Positions 39,680-52,626 of a stretch of DNA of 64,000 nt are shown here, one piece after another. This DNA is from Theobroma cacao (Eukaryota > Streptophyta > Magnoliopsida > Malvales > Malvaceae), in the NCBI RefSeq assembly GCF_000208745.1, contig NC_030855.1:18492391-18556390 (forward strand), given 5' to 3'. Numbering within the stretch: position 1 is the first letter of the stretch; each line of letters starts with the position of its first letter. Under the pieces are notes generated by a model, which saw nothing but the letters and a program-made list of their open reading frames with translations, was not told the DNA's origin and made no database searches. Position numbers and translations under genes: made by a program.

Positions 39680-41189
39680 AGATTTTGGCTTGTTTTCATC
39701 ATTTTAATTTGTGCATATTTTGAAAGAATGTTTTGGTCATGATTTTGTTTAATTTAAATTACTAGTATATAATTTATTATGTATAAATCTGCAATAAATA
39801 TATTTTATTTTTTATTAGCTTTCTAGCGGTATATTATATGTATATATATATATCATAAAAAAGTTATGTTGCAAATTTGTTTTGTTGAAACTGATATGGA
39901 AAAAAAATGGCAAAGAAAATGCAATTAACATGATTCAAACCTACACTAACAAAGTCATTGAGACTTTTAAAGATAGCCTTCAAACACTATCCCAAGAAAG
40001 CATTCTTGAGATAAGAGTGCACTAGATAGTAAATACCAAAGGGTCTGGACACAAACATAAAGGGCTTAATGTGGCAGTCACATGGCGCTAATGGATATAT
40101 TTTTTCAGAATTACATTTTTGCCTTGCAAGTTTCTATTTTTACAAAGTAACCTCAAAATTTTTTGGTAATTACAATTTGAAAAAATTTCAAGAATATTAA
40201 TTATGTTTTTGGCATGTTAATTATTATTAAATTCACATGCATTATAAATATAGTTAATTAATTTGTTAATTAACCATTTTTTTTGCTTATATGTTGTATA
40301 CTAGAATTTTGTTTTTCTAAAACATATATATGGTTTGAGTGAATTTATTAAATGTTTGTTAAATCAATTATTTTACATATGTTGTAAAATGCTATGTGCC
40401 ATATAAGTATATTTTGTATGATTGTAATATTTTATTATTTGTTAGGTAAAATTTATAAAACGAATGATGTAATTATTTTACTTATTTGCTAAATAAAATT
40501 GTATGCAAACAACTAGTACGATGATTATATGTCTCGATAATTTTGTGAAAAGAGACTGGGTTTTTTGAGATACCGTTTGTGACTCCTCTAGCCTTTCATG
40601 GAAATTACTGCAAAAGTAGGGTGCTTTGTCGAAAAGACTATTGCAATCTTTCTTCGAAGCATTGGAAAATTATGATTTACTTAGTGCTATTTTTATGTGC
40701 ATAACATTTATATGGAAGATTTTGATATTCCAAAATAATAAATACGTATAAGTAAGTGTGACATCCCTATTTTTGTAGATTAATGTAGTAGGCTCTTGAT
40801 GATGTAATTTATTTTTTGTTTGTATTAATTATTTATTGAGGACATGTAAAAGGGTGTAATTTCGAGCTTACTTTATGCACAATATTATTTTGGATATGGG
40901 CACCTATCAATATCAATAGAGTTTTTTAGTAGAACTCATTATATTATATTATGTTGTATGTGGCAAGTGGGAGTTGTTCATATACTTAAGGATAGTGGGA
41001 GTAGTTCCCATAATCCAAGGTTAAATTAGATTAGATATTTTAATTTCATGCTTATATTATTGTTGATGATTACTAGCTTGTCGAAATTTTCGAACTAGTA
41101 ATATAAGTAAAAATTAAATATGTCTAATTATAATTGAGTAGAAAATTAGATATATGCCTATTAAATCCTATGCAATGATGTAGTAGTAT

Positions 41190-42060
41190 GGCTTCAAAAC
41201 AAATTATTGTTGATTTGACCAAAGGTGCCAAACTTGATTGCAAAAACTATGATATCTAGCATAAGAAAGTTTAGTATTTTCTCAATGAGTAAAAGTTGCT
41301 CGATCATCTGACCAAAAAAATGAACCCATATGAAGTTGGAAACATTGATTAGCATTGCCATGACCAAAAGCCTATGACACTTGGTATAAGAGAGATCATA
41401 ATGTGTGTTTTGCTCGATTAAGTTGCATGCATGATGATTTCACTGGGGAGTTTGAGAACTTCCCACCTACCAAATAGTTATGGGAACAATAGAAATTCAA
41501 GTATGGTGGAACCATAGCTACAAGGCTTCATGCCTTAACACTTAAGTTCAATCAATATGTGATGGACTTCAAGCACACTATGGCTGAGCACCTAAGGGCT
41601 ATGCCAGCCATGATAAAAGAAATGAAAGCAGTTGGCTATGATCTCACATATGAGTAGCATGTCTTAGCTGTCATCAAGTTACTCCTTAAGTCCTCAAGGG
41701 GATAAATTTTTATTAACACACAATGAAGGGATATAGACTTTTGATGACATTTCTCGCCATCTAGAGCTTGAGGCAAAGCAAAGAGAAGCAGTCCATAGCA
41801 CTGCCTTGATAGCTCAAGTTGGAAAACGCAAAAGGTATGTTCCCTAGCGAAAAAGATAACAAAAAAGGGAAAGACTGAAAGTCTAAGGCCAAAAAGTGAT
41901 GGAGTCACCAAGTGCCAACGAGGCAAGCGTGATGGGAAAAAGAATAAGTCCAAGTTGAAATGCTTTAATTGTGATAAGAAATGACATTTTGCTTATGAGT
42001 GCACTGAGCCTAAAGAGGGTTCGTCCTCTAAACCATTTAGAACTTATGTATGTTTTCATG
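41190..42060 (+). pseudogene. copia element 2 gag with broken zinc knuckle
   Basis: In pieces, the plus strand reads ASKQIIVDLTKGAKLD, then TRLHALTLKFNQYVMDFKH and EHLRAMPAMIKEMKA, typical of the copia gag (UBN2) domain. The zinc knuckle near 41960 reads CFNCDKK, a stop, then HFAYEC, so the conserved Gly codon is lost. Several other stops interrupt the frame. Confidence 0.8.
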
Positions 42061-42479
42061 TGTTTATAGCTCATTTTCTCCTTAGTTGGAGAATAGATAC
42101 AAGAACAACCAAGCACATAACCTGTAACCGTGTAGGATATGTAGATTACCATCTTTTACCAACAAGTAGACACTTTATCATGATGGGGAACAAAGCATAG
42201 GAAGAGGTCCTAGGAGTAGGAACTTACCAACTCATAATGCATAATGGGTGAAAATGGCTCCTACATGATGTGCTTCATACTACATCTGCGTGATGTAATC
42301 TACTTTCAATTTTAGCATTGACAGATTTAGGATTTAATTTTACTTTCGAGAATTATAGTTTATCTATTTTTCTTGAAGACACTTTTTTTTATCATGGTTA
42401 TTTTAAAGACAGTTTGATTATGCTAGATTTAGATTTTAATATTGATGTTGCTTTTGTTTCAAATTCTTTTTTGATGTTA

Positions 42480-43390
42480 TAAATGATTCTATGAAATAAC
42501 ATGTTAGATTAGGACATATTGGGCAAAATAAAATGTCAAGATTGGCTAGAAAAGGGCTATTGGGCTCTTTCGCCAAAGTTAAACTTCTTACATGTGAGCC
42601 ATGTCATGTTAGTAAGTCTAATAGAAAGCCCTTTAGGAAAGCTAAAAGGGCCACCCATATTCTAGACCTTGTCCACTCGAACATTTATGGGCCTATGAAT
42701 GTAAACGCATGCAATGGTGTATCCTATTTCATTACATTCATAGATGATTACTTGTAATATGGATCCATATTTCTATTGTCTCATCATTCTGAAGCTTCGA
42801 ATTGTTTCAAATGCTTTATGGCAGAGGTTGAGAATCAGAAAGAAAAAAAACTTAAGATTTGTTGCACTGATAGAGGCCGTGAATACCTATCTTATTAATT
42901 CAAAGAATTATGTGAGGAAAAGGGAATTTTTCGACAATTAATTATATTTAGAACTCCAGAACAAAAAGGTGTTGCAAAGAGAAGGAATCGTACCTTGTTA
43001 GACATGGTTAGGTCGATGATGGCACAAGCTAGCCTTTCAATAAGTTATTGGGGGGATGCCTTTTGATTGCAGCATACACCTCAATCTTGTGCCCTCAAAA
43101 TCTATTCTTACAACTCCATATGAGTTATGGAATGAGAGAAAGCCCAATTTGGAAGGCTTACGTCCTTGATGATCAATGGGGTACGTACATCACTTATCTC
43201 ATAAGTACGGGAAACTTGACCCTAAAGTTAATAAATGCGTATCTATTAGATACTTAGAACATTATAAGGGTTATGTGATGTATAGTGAAAACCCTAATGA
43301 AGGGCTAACTAAGATGGAATCTCGTGATGTTGACTTTCTAAAAGATGACTTTCCAAGTATGAGTGAGGTTAAAGAAAGCCTTGAGCTTTA
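42480..43390 (+). pseudogene. copia element 2 integrase remnant
   Basis: 42533-42757 encodes CEPCHVSKSNRKPF and LDLVHSNIYGPMNV, then YFITFIDDYL, the HHCC zinc region end and the first Asp of the integrase core. Later fragments (RNRTLLDMVRSMMAQASL near 42980; DPKVNKCVSIRYLEHYKGY near 43210) continue the domain in shifted frames. Confidence 0.8.
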
Positions 43391-43769
43391 AGAGTTGAAG
43401 GAGCCTTAAGAAAATGTATAACCGACATGAGAAAATAGGTGTGGAAACATATCCTATCCAAGAGATTGTTGAGGTCAGTGGGAGTCCGCCACTTGAGCTC
43501 TACCAAGATTAATAGTTGCGAAAAAGTGAACGTGGAAAAATACCTTGTATATGAATTGAGATAAAAGGTTAATCTTTCTTAGGCATCTTTGTGGATGTTG
43601 ATGAACCATCAATGGGAGATGAAATGAAATCCATGACTGAAAACCAAGTATGGGAGTTAGTTGACCTTCTATCTGGGCACAAAACCATCGAAAAAAAAAA
43701 TGGATTTTGAAGGTAAAATTCAAAGTGGATGGATCAATTGACAAATATAAGGCTCGTTTAGTGGTAAAA

Positions 43770-44290
43770 GGTTATACTAAAAAAAAAGTGTGGACTATAA
43801 AGAAACTTTATTTTTTATGGTGAGATTTGTGTCAATTCGCCTTATCTTAGCTATAGTGGCACATTTAGATTTGGAATTGTTCCAAATGGATGTGAAACTG
43901 CATTTCTTAATGGAAAAATCAATGAGGAGATTTACATGAATCAACCAATTAGTTTTCAAGCTAAAAGAAAGGAATACAAGATGTGTTGCTTGAAACGTTT
44001 TATCTATGGCTTGAAACAATCATCTTGACAATGGTATCTTCGTTTTCATCAAGCCATCATGTCCATGGCATTTATGATGATTGAAGACGATCGTTGTGTA
44101 TATGTAAAAAGATTAAGGAATAACTTTCATATTCTTTCATTATATGTGGATGATATCATATTAACTAGGAATGACATTGAGTTAATTGTCACCACTCAGA
44201 AGTGGTTGTCTTTCACTTTTAAGATGAAGGACATGGAACATGTTGAATACATCCTTTGGGTTAAGATTTTGAGAAATTGTTCTAAGAAGG
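43770..44290 (+). repeat. tandem duplication inside RT, copy 1
   Basis: This copy starts at ggttatactaaa and ends at tctaagaag. It aligns over its whole length with 44291-44815, at roughly 90 percent identity by eye. It keeps the YVDD motif. Confidence 0.88.
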
Positions 44291-44815
44291 TTATACTCAA
44301 AAAGAGGCTGTGGACTATGAAGAGACGTTTTCTTCTATGGTGAGGTTTGCGTCAATTCGCCTTATCTTGGTTATAGTGGCACATCTACATTTGGAATTGT
44401 TCTAAAGGGATGTAAAACTGCATTTCTCAATGGAGAAATCAATGAGGAGATTCACATGAATCAACCAATTAGTTTTCAAGCCAAAGGAAAAGAACACAAG
44501 GTGTGTTGCTTGAAACGTTTTATCTATGGCATGAAACAATCATCCTGACAATGGTATCTTTGTTTTCATCAAGCCATCATTTTCATAGGTTTTATGATGA
44601 TTGAAAAGGACAATTGTGTATATGTAAAGAGATTAGGGAATAAGTTCTTTAGTCTTTCATTATACTTGGATGATATCCTATTAGTCAGGAATGAAATTGA
44701 GTTAATTGTCACCACTTAGAAGTGGTTGTCTTCCACTTTCAAGATGAAAGACATTGGACAAGCTGAAACATCCTCGGTGTTAAGATCTTGAGAAATTGTT
44801 CTAAGAAGTTCCTGA
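44291..44815 (+). repeat. tandem duplication inside RT, copy 2
   Basis: The copy 1/copy 2 junction is aagaag/gttatactc, where only a few bases (aag) are shared with the normal continuation aagaag/ttcctg. YVDD has become YLDD. Confidence 0.88.
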
Positions 44816-45639
44816 GTTTGTCTCAAGAAAATTATACTCAAAGGGTCTTAGAACAATTTCGTATGCAAAACTTCAAGCTTATAGACATTCCAATGGAGAA
44901 AGGCCCATATTTCAACATGGAACAATGTCCTAAAACTGGAGAAGAAAAGAAACAAATGGCAAACGTACCATACACAAGTGTTGTTGGAAGTCTAATGTAC
45001 GTTATGACGTGTACTCGACCAAACATATGCTTTGCGGTTGGTATGGTCAGTAGGTACTAAAGTAATCCTGGGATTGCTCATTTGGCTGTAGTCAAAAGGA
45101 TACTACAGTATCTAAAAGGAACCATTAATTTGGTTTTGTGCTATCAAGGTGGACATCTAAAATTGGTTGGATATAATGATGTTGATCAAACCAGTGATAA
45201 AGACAATTGAAAGTTTACTTCAGGATATGCTTTTATACTTGGAGGCAGAGCTATCTCTTAGAGTAGCAAGAAGTAGCTTTTTACTGCTCTATATACTATG
45301 GAAGTAAAGTATGTAACATGCTGTGCTGCAATACAGGATGTGGTTTGGTTAAGGAGATTCTTGTAAAACTTGAACATTACTAGGTGTCTTAGTGAAACTA
45401 TTATACTTTATTGCGACAACACAATTGCCATAGCTTATACAAAGGATCCGAAGTATCATGGAAAAGCCAAACACATTGATACTCGCTATCACTACATTCG
45501 TGACATCATTGCACAAGGTCTTGTTATGTTGAATTACATTTCCACAACTGATGTGTTAGCAAACCTATTCACTAAACGTATTGCTAGAAATGCTTTTCAA
45601 AAGCATTTTAGGGGTTTAGGGTTATTACACATTTGATAT

Positions 45640-46526
45640 TCATGTACTATTGTTTTTGAATAATTAATAAATTAAGTCTGTGTTGACTTATTTGTTCAAA
45701 TGTTGTTAATTAATTAGGGCACATATCTAAGGTAATTTTTGTCACCTGGCTTTATAGATTATTCCTCTCACACGGGATAATCACCCCAATGCTATAGTAG
45801 CGTATGGGGTGAGACTTAAATAATCTCGAAGTACCAAGCGTTTTGTGATCTCCTTGTCACATGAGTTGTGAGCAATGATCTTAGCAATTTTACCTTGACT
45901 TAAAATCAAAATGAAGCTCGTAAGAGTTAAACATGGAGATTATCCACACTTCATAGAGCCAATGATAGTTTGATTTGAATCTTAGGGGATTCAAGTCAAT
46001 CCTTTTTGCAAGGATTGGATCAAGATCCGTATGGTGGTTTTGACATAACAAACCCTAAATGGAAAATCCACGATAAAATACATTTCATACTATATGTGCT
46101 ATTAGCTGACTAATGAAAGGGAATGATTGAATAGATTCTCGTTTCATCACTGTGTGAGCCCTAAGGACACATGTAGTCCAAATTCCATACCCTTTGGGAC
46201 TTGGATATATGATATGAAATTGTGATTTGGTGTTGCTACTTTAGCATGATTTCTAAGGGTAAAAAATGATGTGATCTAGCGGAACATGACTAGGAAAGAT
46301 TTTAATGGATTGACATGAGTATCCAATGAAGAGTCATTATACATCTCACATACATGGTCTATAACTCATTGCCTAGGCGATTATAAAACATTAGTTGTTA
46401 GATATAACCATGAGTTTAGACACATAAAGAGATTTTGCATAGCTCTTACATGTAAGAGGGATCGAAAATGCCAAAATCCTGTGTGATTAAAATGATTTGA
46501 GGTATGATGAGAACTCGAGCAATGTT
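45640..46526 (+). other. copia element 2, 3' untranslated sequence
   Basis: No coding sequence is seen. It is interpreted as the non-coding stretch between pol and the lost 3' LTR of copia element 2. Confidence 0.55.
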
Positions 46527-48106
46527 TGATAATTCTATTTTATAGAATTATTTTTATCTCAAATTGTTCTTAAAAGTTAGCTAAATTATTGAGTTTAAGT
46601 TAGAATTTAGTTATGTTTCTAATTAGTTTATTTTTATTAAGTTATTTTATTTTATGCTAATTTAATGTTTATTTATCTTAGTTTAGTTATTATTTATTAG
46701 TTTTTATGTTTTTGTAGGACTTTAAAAGAATAAGGCTTAATTGGGTGAAGAAAGGTGTTTAAGGAGTTCAGACCTTGTTTGTATATATTAAGGTATTTTG
46801 GCTATAACTCTCACTCAAGATGTCCAAATGATGCGATTCTTAGACCACTGGAAAGCTAAGAGATAGGGTTACAACTTTCATGAGATCACTTTGCCTAGTT
46901 CTACCTTGTAGATGGAGAAAATCGCGTTAGAATGTGACAGAGAATAGTAGTTAGTAAGAAGAACACATGAAACGAAGGAAGTGTTGTGGCTTAGATGGGG
47001 TGTGCCGTAGCATCAAAGAGGAGATTTTGTAGAAATTTCTATGGGAATGAAAGTTATGCAAGCTAACTTAAGTCTATTGGACTCTGCACGTATTCTAAAC
47101 CCATATTAAGAGTTTTTAGGCCAAAGTAGTTTAGGATAAATTATGTTAAGTTTTAGTTATAAATAGTTAGCTTAACGAGAAGTTAGCCACACACATTGAG
47201 GAGAAAATCTTAAGAGAGATTCAAAAAGCTAGAGGTTGAGGTTGAAGATTGAAGATCAAGGCTACAAAATTTGTTTACTTTCTTCTTCTAGAGCTTTTAT
47301 TATTCTTGTTACTATTGATGGCTAAACTTCATATGTTTTTATTTACTTATGCAATTATGAGTAGTTAAATTTATTTTTCTAAGATTGCAAATAAACTCAC
47401 ATGTAGTTTTAATTTTTAATCTCTTTCTAACTTATTTTCAATGGAATTGAATTGTTTATTCCAATTTTCTCTTAATGTTATTAGTTGTCTAGCCACCAAT
47501 TAAATTAATCTTGAAACCTAAACAAACTTGGGAAAGAGAGTTTAGTGTAGACTAAAATTGGAGTAGTATATGATCATATTTATTTATTTGAATGAATACA
47601 TTGATTTGTGTATAGAATAGGAATATTCCTATATGCCATATGTAGCCAATATTAGAGCTTGAACTTAATGAGTCTATTTTAATTTCAATTCACATAGGAA
47701 TATAGTGTTTTGGTTGAAGTAGATATTTTTATAAGAGACTCGGGAGAGCATTATAAATATTTGAGAATTCTAGGTTACTAATTTAACCCACTGGAATAAG
47801 TTAAAAGAGAGATGTAAGATTTAGATGAAGTGTGAGGGATATTATAATCCTAGGCCTTTCTAAATTGATTTTTATTCAATTATCTTTTTGCTTTGATTTT
47901 TAATTAGTGTTAATTAGTTTAGTTTTTGTTAATTAATTTTTAGTTTAATTAGTTATTGAAATTTTAATTGTTTGAATAAGACTAAATTGTTTTAATTTTA
48001 GTACTTCGTAATATTCTAGAAGAATTCTCTGAGGGAACGATACTCTCCTTACTAATATACAATCTGTTTGATACATATACTTGCTTGGGTAGAATTATAA
48101 ATAACA
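46527..48106 (+). repeat. gypsy element 5' LTR (Athila/Tat-like)
   Basis: The LTR begins tgataattctattttatag and ends attataaataaca. Just beyond (48111-48128) tgacattattgtcggga resembles the Asp-tRNA type primer site of Athila/Tat elements with several mismatches. The reverse complement of 50909-52624 starts and ends in closely similar words, which supports the LTR limits. Confidence 0.75.
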
Positions 48107-48336
48107 AGTTTTTGACATTATTGTCGGGAAATTATTCTCTAGAATTTTTGCTAATACTAATACCAAGCAAATTTAGTCTTAATTCAATTTTTTTTTATTT
48201 TTCTAGTTTTTAGGCATCTTTGGTCGTTGTATGCGAAGGAGGAACTTGAATCTTATTCCTTTTGATCAAGAGATAGAAATAACTTTTAAAAGCCTTTGAA
48301 GGGAAAATTTGCAAGTTCAAACTCTAAATCAAAAAA

Positions 48337-49250
48337 TGGCTGAAGATAATAATAATAACGGTAACTATGCTAGCATTCAGATTATTGAAGAGAACAAAGC
48401 TTTGTGGGATTATGTTGTTCCCTTTTTACAAGGCTTGCACTAAAGTATTAAATGACCTCCTATTAATGCAAACAATTTTAAGGTTCAGCCTACTTACATT
48501 CAGATGATTCAATCTTCTATTTAGTTTGGTGGGTTACCCAACGATGATCCTAATTCCCATTTGGTTAATTTATTAGAAATCTGCGTCACTTTTAAATACA
48601 ATGGGGTGACTGATGATGCTATCTGACTTAGACTTTTTCCTTTTTCATTGAGGGATAAGGCAAAGAGTTGGTTGAATTCATTGCCCACTGGATTTATTAC
48701 TACATGGGAAGACTTGGCTAAAAAATTCTTGACAAAATTCTTTCCATCTGTAAAGACTGCAAAGTTGAGGAATGATATAACGTCATTCACACAATTTAAT
48801 AGTGAATCCTTATATGAGGCTTGGGAACGATTTATAGATTTGCTTAGAAGATGTCCACACCATAGGCTTCCTTAATGGCTTCAAGTTCGGACATTCTATA
48901 ATGGGTTGGTCAGTTCAATCATATCTACAATTGATGCCACTACTAGTGGGGCATTGATGGATAAAAATCCTGATGAAACTTATAATTTGTTGAAAGAGAG
49001 GCATATAATAATTACCAATGGCTTTCCAAAAGATTTGGTTCTAGAAAAGCTACTAGTGTTTATGAGATTGATGCACTGAATGCCTTGACTGCACAATTAG
49101 CTGCATTGACAAAAAGATTTGATACAATGAGAGTTAATGTTGTCCAAAAATCCTTGATAACTTTTGATTTGTGTGGAGATAGCCATTCATGTGATCAATG
49201 TCCATCTAATCCTAAATTAGTTCAATTTGTTGGGAACTTCAACAGGTAGC
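48337..49250 (+). pseudogene. gypsy gag, interrupted by stops
   Basis: A start at 48337 gives MAEDNNNNGNYASIQI, with stops near 48430, 48520 and 48625. The conserved gag core is clean at 48648-48875 (LRDKAKSWLNSLP, TTWEDLAKKFLTKFFP, FNSESLYEAWERFIDLLRRC). A zinc knuckle-like CGDSHSCDQC occurs near 49170. Confidence 0.85.
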
Positions 49251-49405
49251 AAAATAACCCATATTATAATACCTATAATCCTAGTTGGAGAAACCATCCA
49301 AACTTCTCTTGGAATAATAACCCAAGACCTTCAAATCCAAGGCGAAACATTCCTTTTGGCTTTCTACAACAAGTAAGATCTCTTGTCCTTGAGAAAAAGC
49401 ATACT

Positions 49406-50387
49406 ATGGAAGAGATGTTCATGCAATTCATGACAAAGACTAATGCCTACATGACAAAGAATGATGACATCATTCAGGATCAAGTAGCATCAATTTGCAA
49501 TCTTAAGATTCAAATGGGACAACTTGCTAGCTCCATCAATAATAGACCCCAAGGTGCCTTGCCAAGTGATACTCAAGTCAATCCTAAAGGTAAGGAACAA
49601 TGCAATGCAGTTACCCTTAGGAGTGGAAAAGAAGTTGAAAAGGTAAGTGAAAAATCAATTGAATCTTCAAAAGAGCATATGGATGATAAATAGGTAATTG
49701 TTGAGAAAGAAGTTGAAGTTGAAAAGAAAGATGATGGGAAGCTAAAAAATCAAGTGAAGGCTCAAGCAAATTATCCTCCACCACATTTCCCACAAATATT
49801 GAAAAAGTAAAAGCTTGAGAAGCAGTTTGAGAAATTTCTCCATGTCTTCAAGAAGCTCCACATAAATATCCATTTGCTGAAGCTTTGGAAAACATGCCAA
49901 GCTATGTTAAGTTTTTGAAAGACATCCTAACCAAGAAGAGGAAACTAGAAGACTTTAAAATAGTTACATTTACTAAGGAGTGCAATGCTATAATTCAAAA
50001 CAAGCTTTTACCAAAGCTTAAGGATCTAGGGGGTTTTCTATCCCTTGTACTATTGGTAAATTTAAATTTTCTAATGCTCTATGTGATTTGGGTGCTGGTG
50101 TTTCAATTATGCCTTGGTCAATTGCTAAGAAAGTTGAACTTGATGAGATACAACCTACAACAGTTTCTTTGCAATTAATAGATAGAACAATCAGATACCT
50201 TGTTTGGATTATTGAGGATGTGTTGGTTAAAGTTGGGCATCTCTACATTCCAATGGACTTCATTGTGCTTGAAATGGAAGAAGAAGTGGAAATTCCTTTA
50301 ATCTTGGGACAACCATTCTTGGCTGCTGTTGGTGCAATCATTGATGTGAGGGAAGGCAAAATAATTTTTAAAGTTGGAGAAAAGTAG
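49406..50387 (+). pseudogene. gypsy gag C-terminus and aspartic protease
   Basis: 49406-49693 encodes the MGQLASSINNRPQGALPSDT region found just after gag in Athila-type elements, with NAVTLRSGKE. The protease at 50080-50387 reads DLGAGVSIMPWSIAKK, then PMDFIVLEMEEE and IPLILGQPFLAAVGAIIDV. A frame change lies between 49900 and 50090. Confidence 0.85.
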
Positions 50388-50614
50388 TTGAGTTTAATAT
50401 TTTCAAAGCAAGTAAACATCTTGCCTTTACAACTAGTTGTTATTAAATGAAGTCAGTTAATGATGGCAAGCGTGAGCCTGTTTCTCCATTTATAAGTGAG
50501 CAAGCACCAATCTTTAAATTTAAGCTACCACCTCTGCATATTAAGCCCAAGCAGTCACCAAAAGAGCATCCTCCACCACCATCCAGTAGTCCTTTTGAGG
50601 TTTGACAACAAGTA

Positions 50615-50812
50615 ATGTTATCATTTAGATCACACTTTAAGCTTTTTCCATGGAAACATAAAGTAAGATGGATGGGTCCTTTCAAAGTGGTAAAGGTTTA
50701 TCCATGTGGAATAATAGAGATTGATAATGAGGATACGAGCACATTCATGGCTAATGGACTAAGCCTCAGGCTGTATTCTGAGAAGGAAGAATTACAAATA
50801 GGGGTGCTATGA
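50615..50812 (+). pseudogene. gypsy integrase C-terminal tail
   Basis: The frame encodes FRSHFKLFPWKHKVRWMGPF followed by KVVKVYPCGIIEI, the usual end of the Athila/Tat polyprotein. It lies only about 230 bp after the protease, which shows the internal deletion. Confidence 0.8.
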
Positions 50813-50908
50813 TGACTTTTGTATTTTCTTAAGAGAAAAAGTTAGCAAGGAGAAAACCTCCTTTTACTATTCAAAAAACACTTTTGAAGACCTCATTAAT
50901 AGTTTAAC

Positions 50909-52624
50909 TTTATTATCAATTTTGCACATGCAAGTATACGCATCGAACAAGTAATATAGTGATGAAGTAGAGTATCATTCCCACGGAGATTTGTTTCTAA
51001 AGTTTCACTAAATACTAAAATTATAAAACAAATTAATCTTATTTAAGTAATCAAAAAATTACAAAAAAATTACTTAAAAACAATTAAAAATCAACACTAA
51101 ATAAACTAACAAACTAAATAAGTTAAAAAAAGTAGCATATTAAAGACCTAGGATTATGGGTTCATTCAACATTTCATTTAATACCATTTTTTCTTATTAT
51201 TTATCTTTCTCGGGTGGTTTTACTAACCTAGAATCCAAAGCTATGGACAAGTCTCCGTCAAGTTGCTTGTACAAATACCTAACTTAATTAGTTCACTATA
51301 TGTCTGTAAGAATAAATTAAATCAAGTTCATTAAGCAAGTGTCCTAATGTGGCTATGTATGGTAATTGGCATATGTCTACCAAAATCGTGAATCAGATCA
51401 CCTAAGTGACGTGAACATACACTATTCAAACCTTAGTCCAATCTAAAATCTCTCTGTCGAATCTCAATTAGATTCACAAATTAGTTAATTGTTGGCCAGA
51501 TAATCAAAAGCATTAAGAACAGATTTGGATAAGCAAAACAACACCCATTCATGATAAATAAAAGAGAAACTAATATGCAAACTACATGTTGAAATCTACC
51601 ATAATCCTAGAAAGATAATTTAGCTCATGATAACTAATAAAAACAACATTCAAAGAAATTTAGCCATGAATCCAAGTCAAAGAAAATAAAAGAAACACAA
51701 AAGTAGAGAATTAAACTAATTATTAAAGCTTTGCAATCTCAATTCTCTATCAAATTCTCTTGTATTCTTGCTTTGTTCTTAGCTCCAAATCTCCAAAATA
51801 ATTGCTTTCTACCTCCTCTTTAAAATCTCTGAAAAAGGTCCCTTAAATAGGGTCCAAGTAACCTAATTTCTAAAATAATGTCAAATTTTTATTTTTGAAA
51901 AATCACCTAGCACTACGGTGTTGAGCTCTCTAGAAAATTTGTTGTGTGCTTCGTTTCACTAGTGTTGCAGCCTTGATCTTCTAACAATGCAGCAGTTTAT
52001 TAAATTCGAATATGATTTTTACCCTTATCTGTTTCAAACTAGGTAAAGTGGTAAACATAAAAGTTTTTGTCCTGTCTCTTAGCGTTCCAATGGCTCAAGA
52101 ATTACATCAATTGAAATTTGGATTGAAAGCTATGCTTCAAATACTGCATCATGTTTAGTCCATGCATACTTCTACAGTGCTCTGACTTAGACAAATATTT
52201 TGACCATGATCCGATGAGAACTGGGCGAAGTTGTAAACATAAAAGTTGTATCCCTTCCTCTTAGAAGTCTAATGGTTTAAGAATAACTTCATTTGGAGTT
52301 CTGTAGAGAGAGATATGGTCAAAATACCGCAACATATATGAATGAAGCCATCACCATACTTACACGGATTTTCATAAAATGAGCATTTTTCATCAAATTT
52401 CCTACAAAAGAAATAAAAGAAACTAGCAATAACTACTCTTAAAGTAATTTAGAACAAAATAACATAAAATTTAACTTAAATAACTTAAATTAACTACTCA
52501 ACATGTAATTAGACATAAATTAGAAAAATACCTAAAATACTAAAATCTGAACATAAAATCTCAAAGATTTAGCTACTTAAGCCTCCAAAATGTATCGAAA
52601 TAACTTTATATAATAGAGTTATCA
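50909..52624 (-). repeat. LTR of the same gypsy family in opposite orientation
   Basis: Read on the minus strand it begins tgataactctattatataa and near its end has gttcgatgcgtatacttgc, matching the start (tgataattctattttatag) and end (gtttgatacatatacttgc) of the LTR at 46527-48106. Internal words such as ggaaagctaagagatagg versus ggaacgctaagagacagg also agree. It is diverged, and its flanks show no target duplication. The left boundary is approximate. Confidence 0.75.
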
Positions 52625-52626
52625 AG

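Larger units (their letters stand above)
43600..45636 (+). pseudogene. copia element 2 reverse transcriptase and RNase H
   Basis: RT begins near 43600 (VDEPSMGDEMKSMTENQVWELV). The central part through the catalytic YVDD (LYVDDIIL near 44150) occurs twice, at about 43770-44290 and 44291-44815. The second copy has YLDD (LYLDDILL) and additional stops. Then follow NYTQRVLEQFRMQNFKL, MTCTRPNICFAVGMVSRY and the RNase H end CDNTIAIAYTKDPKYHGK, HIDTRYHYIRD and LANLFTKRIARNAFQKHF. The frame ends at 45636. Confidence 0.88.
39141..46526 (+). mobile_element. Ty1/copia element 2, degenerate, 3' LTR missing, RT segment duplicated
   Basis: The order is 5' LTR, primer site, about 1.5 kb of leader, gag, protease/integrase remnants, RT (partly duplicated), RNase H, then about 0.9 kb of 3' untranslated sequence. 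The element ends where a gypsy LTR starts (46527). Many stops and frameshifts show that it is dead. The missing 3' LTR suggests truncation at the gypsy junction. Confidence 0.85.
46527..50908 (+). mobile_element. Ty3/gypsy element (Athila/Tat-like), RT-RNaseH-integrase core deleted
   Basis: The order is 5' LTR, gag, a spacer polypeptide, an aspartic protease, then abruptly the C-terminal tail of integrase. The whole RT, RNase H and integrase core is missing. No 3' LTR in the same orientation follows; an oppositely oriented LTR of similar sequence lies at 50909-52624. Confidence 0.82.
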
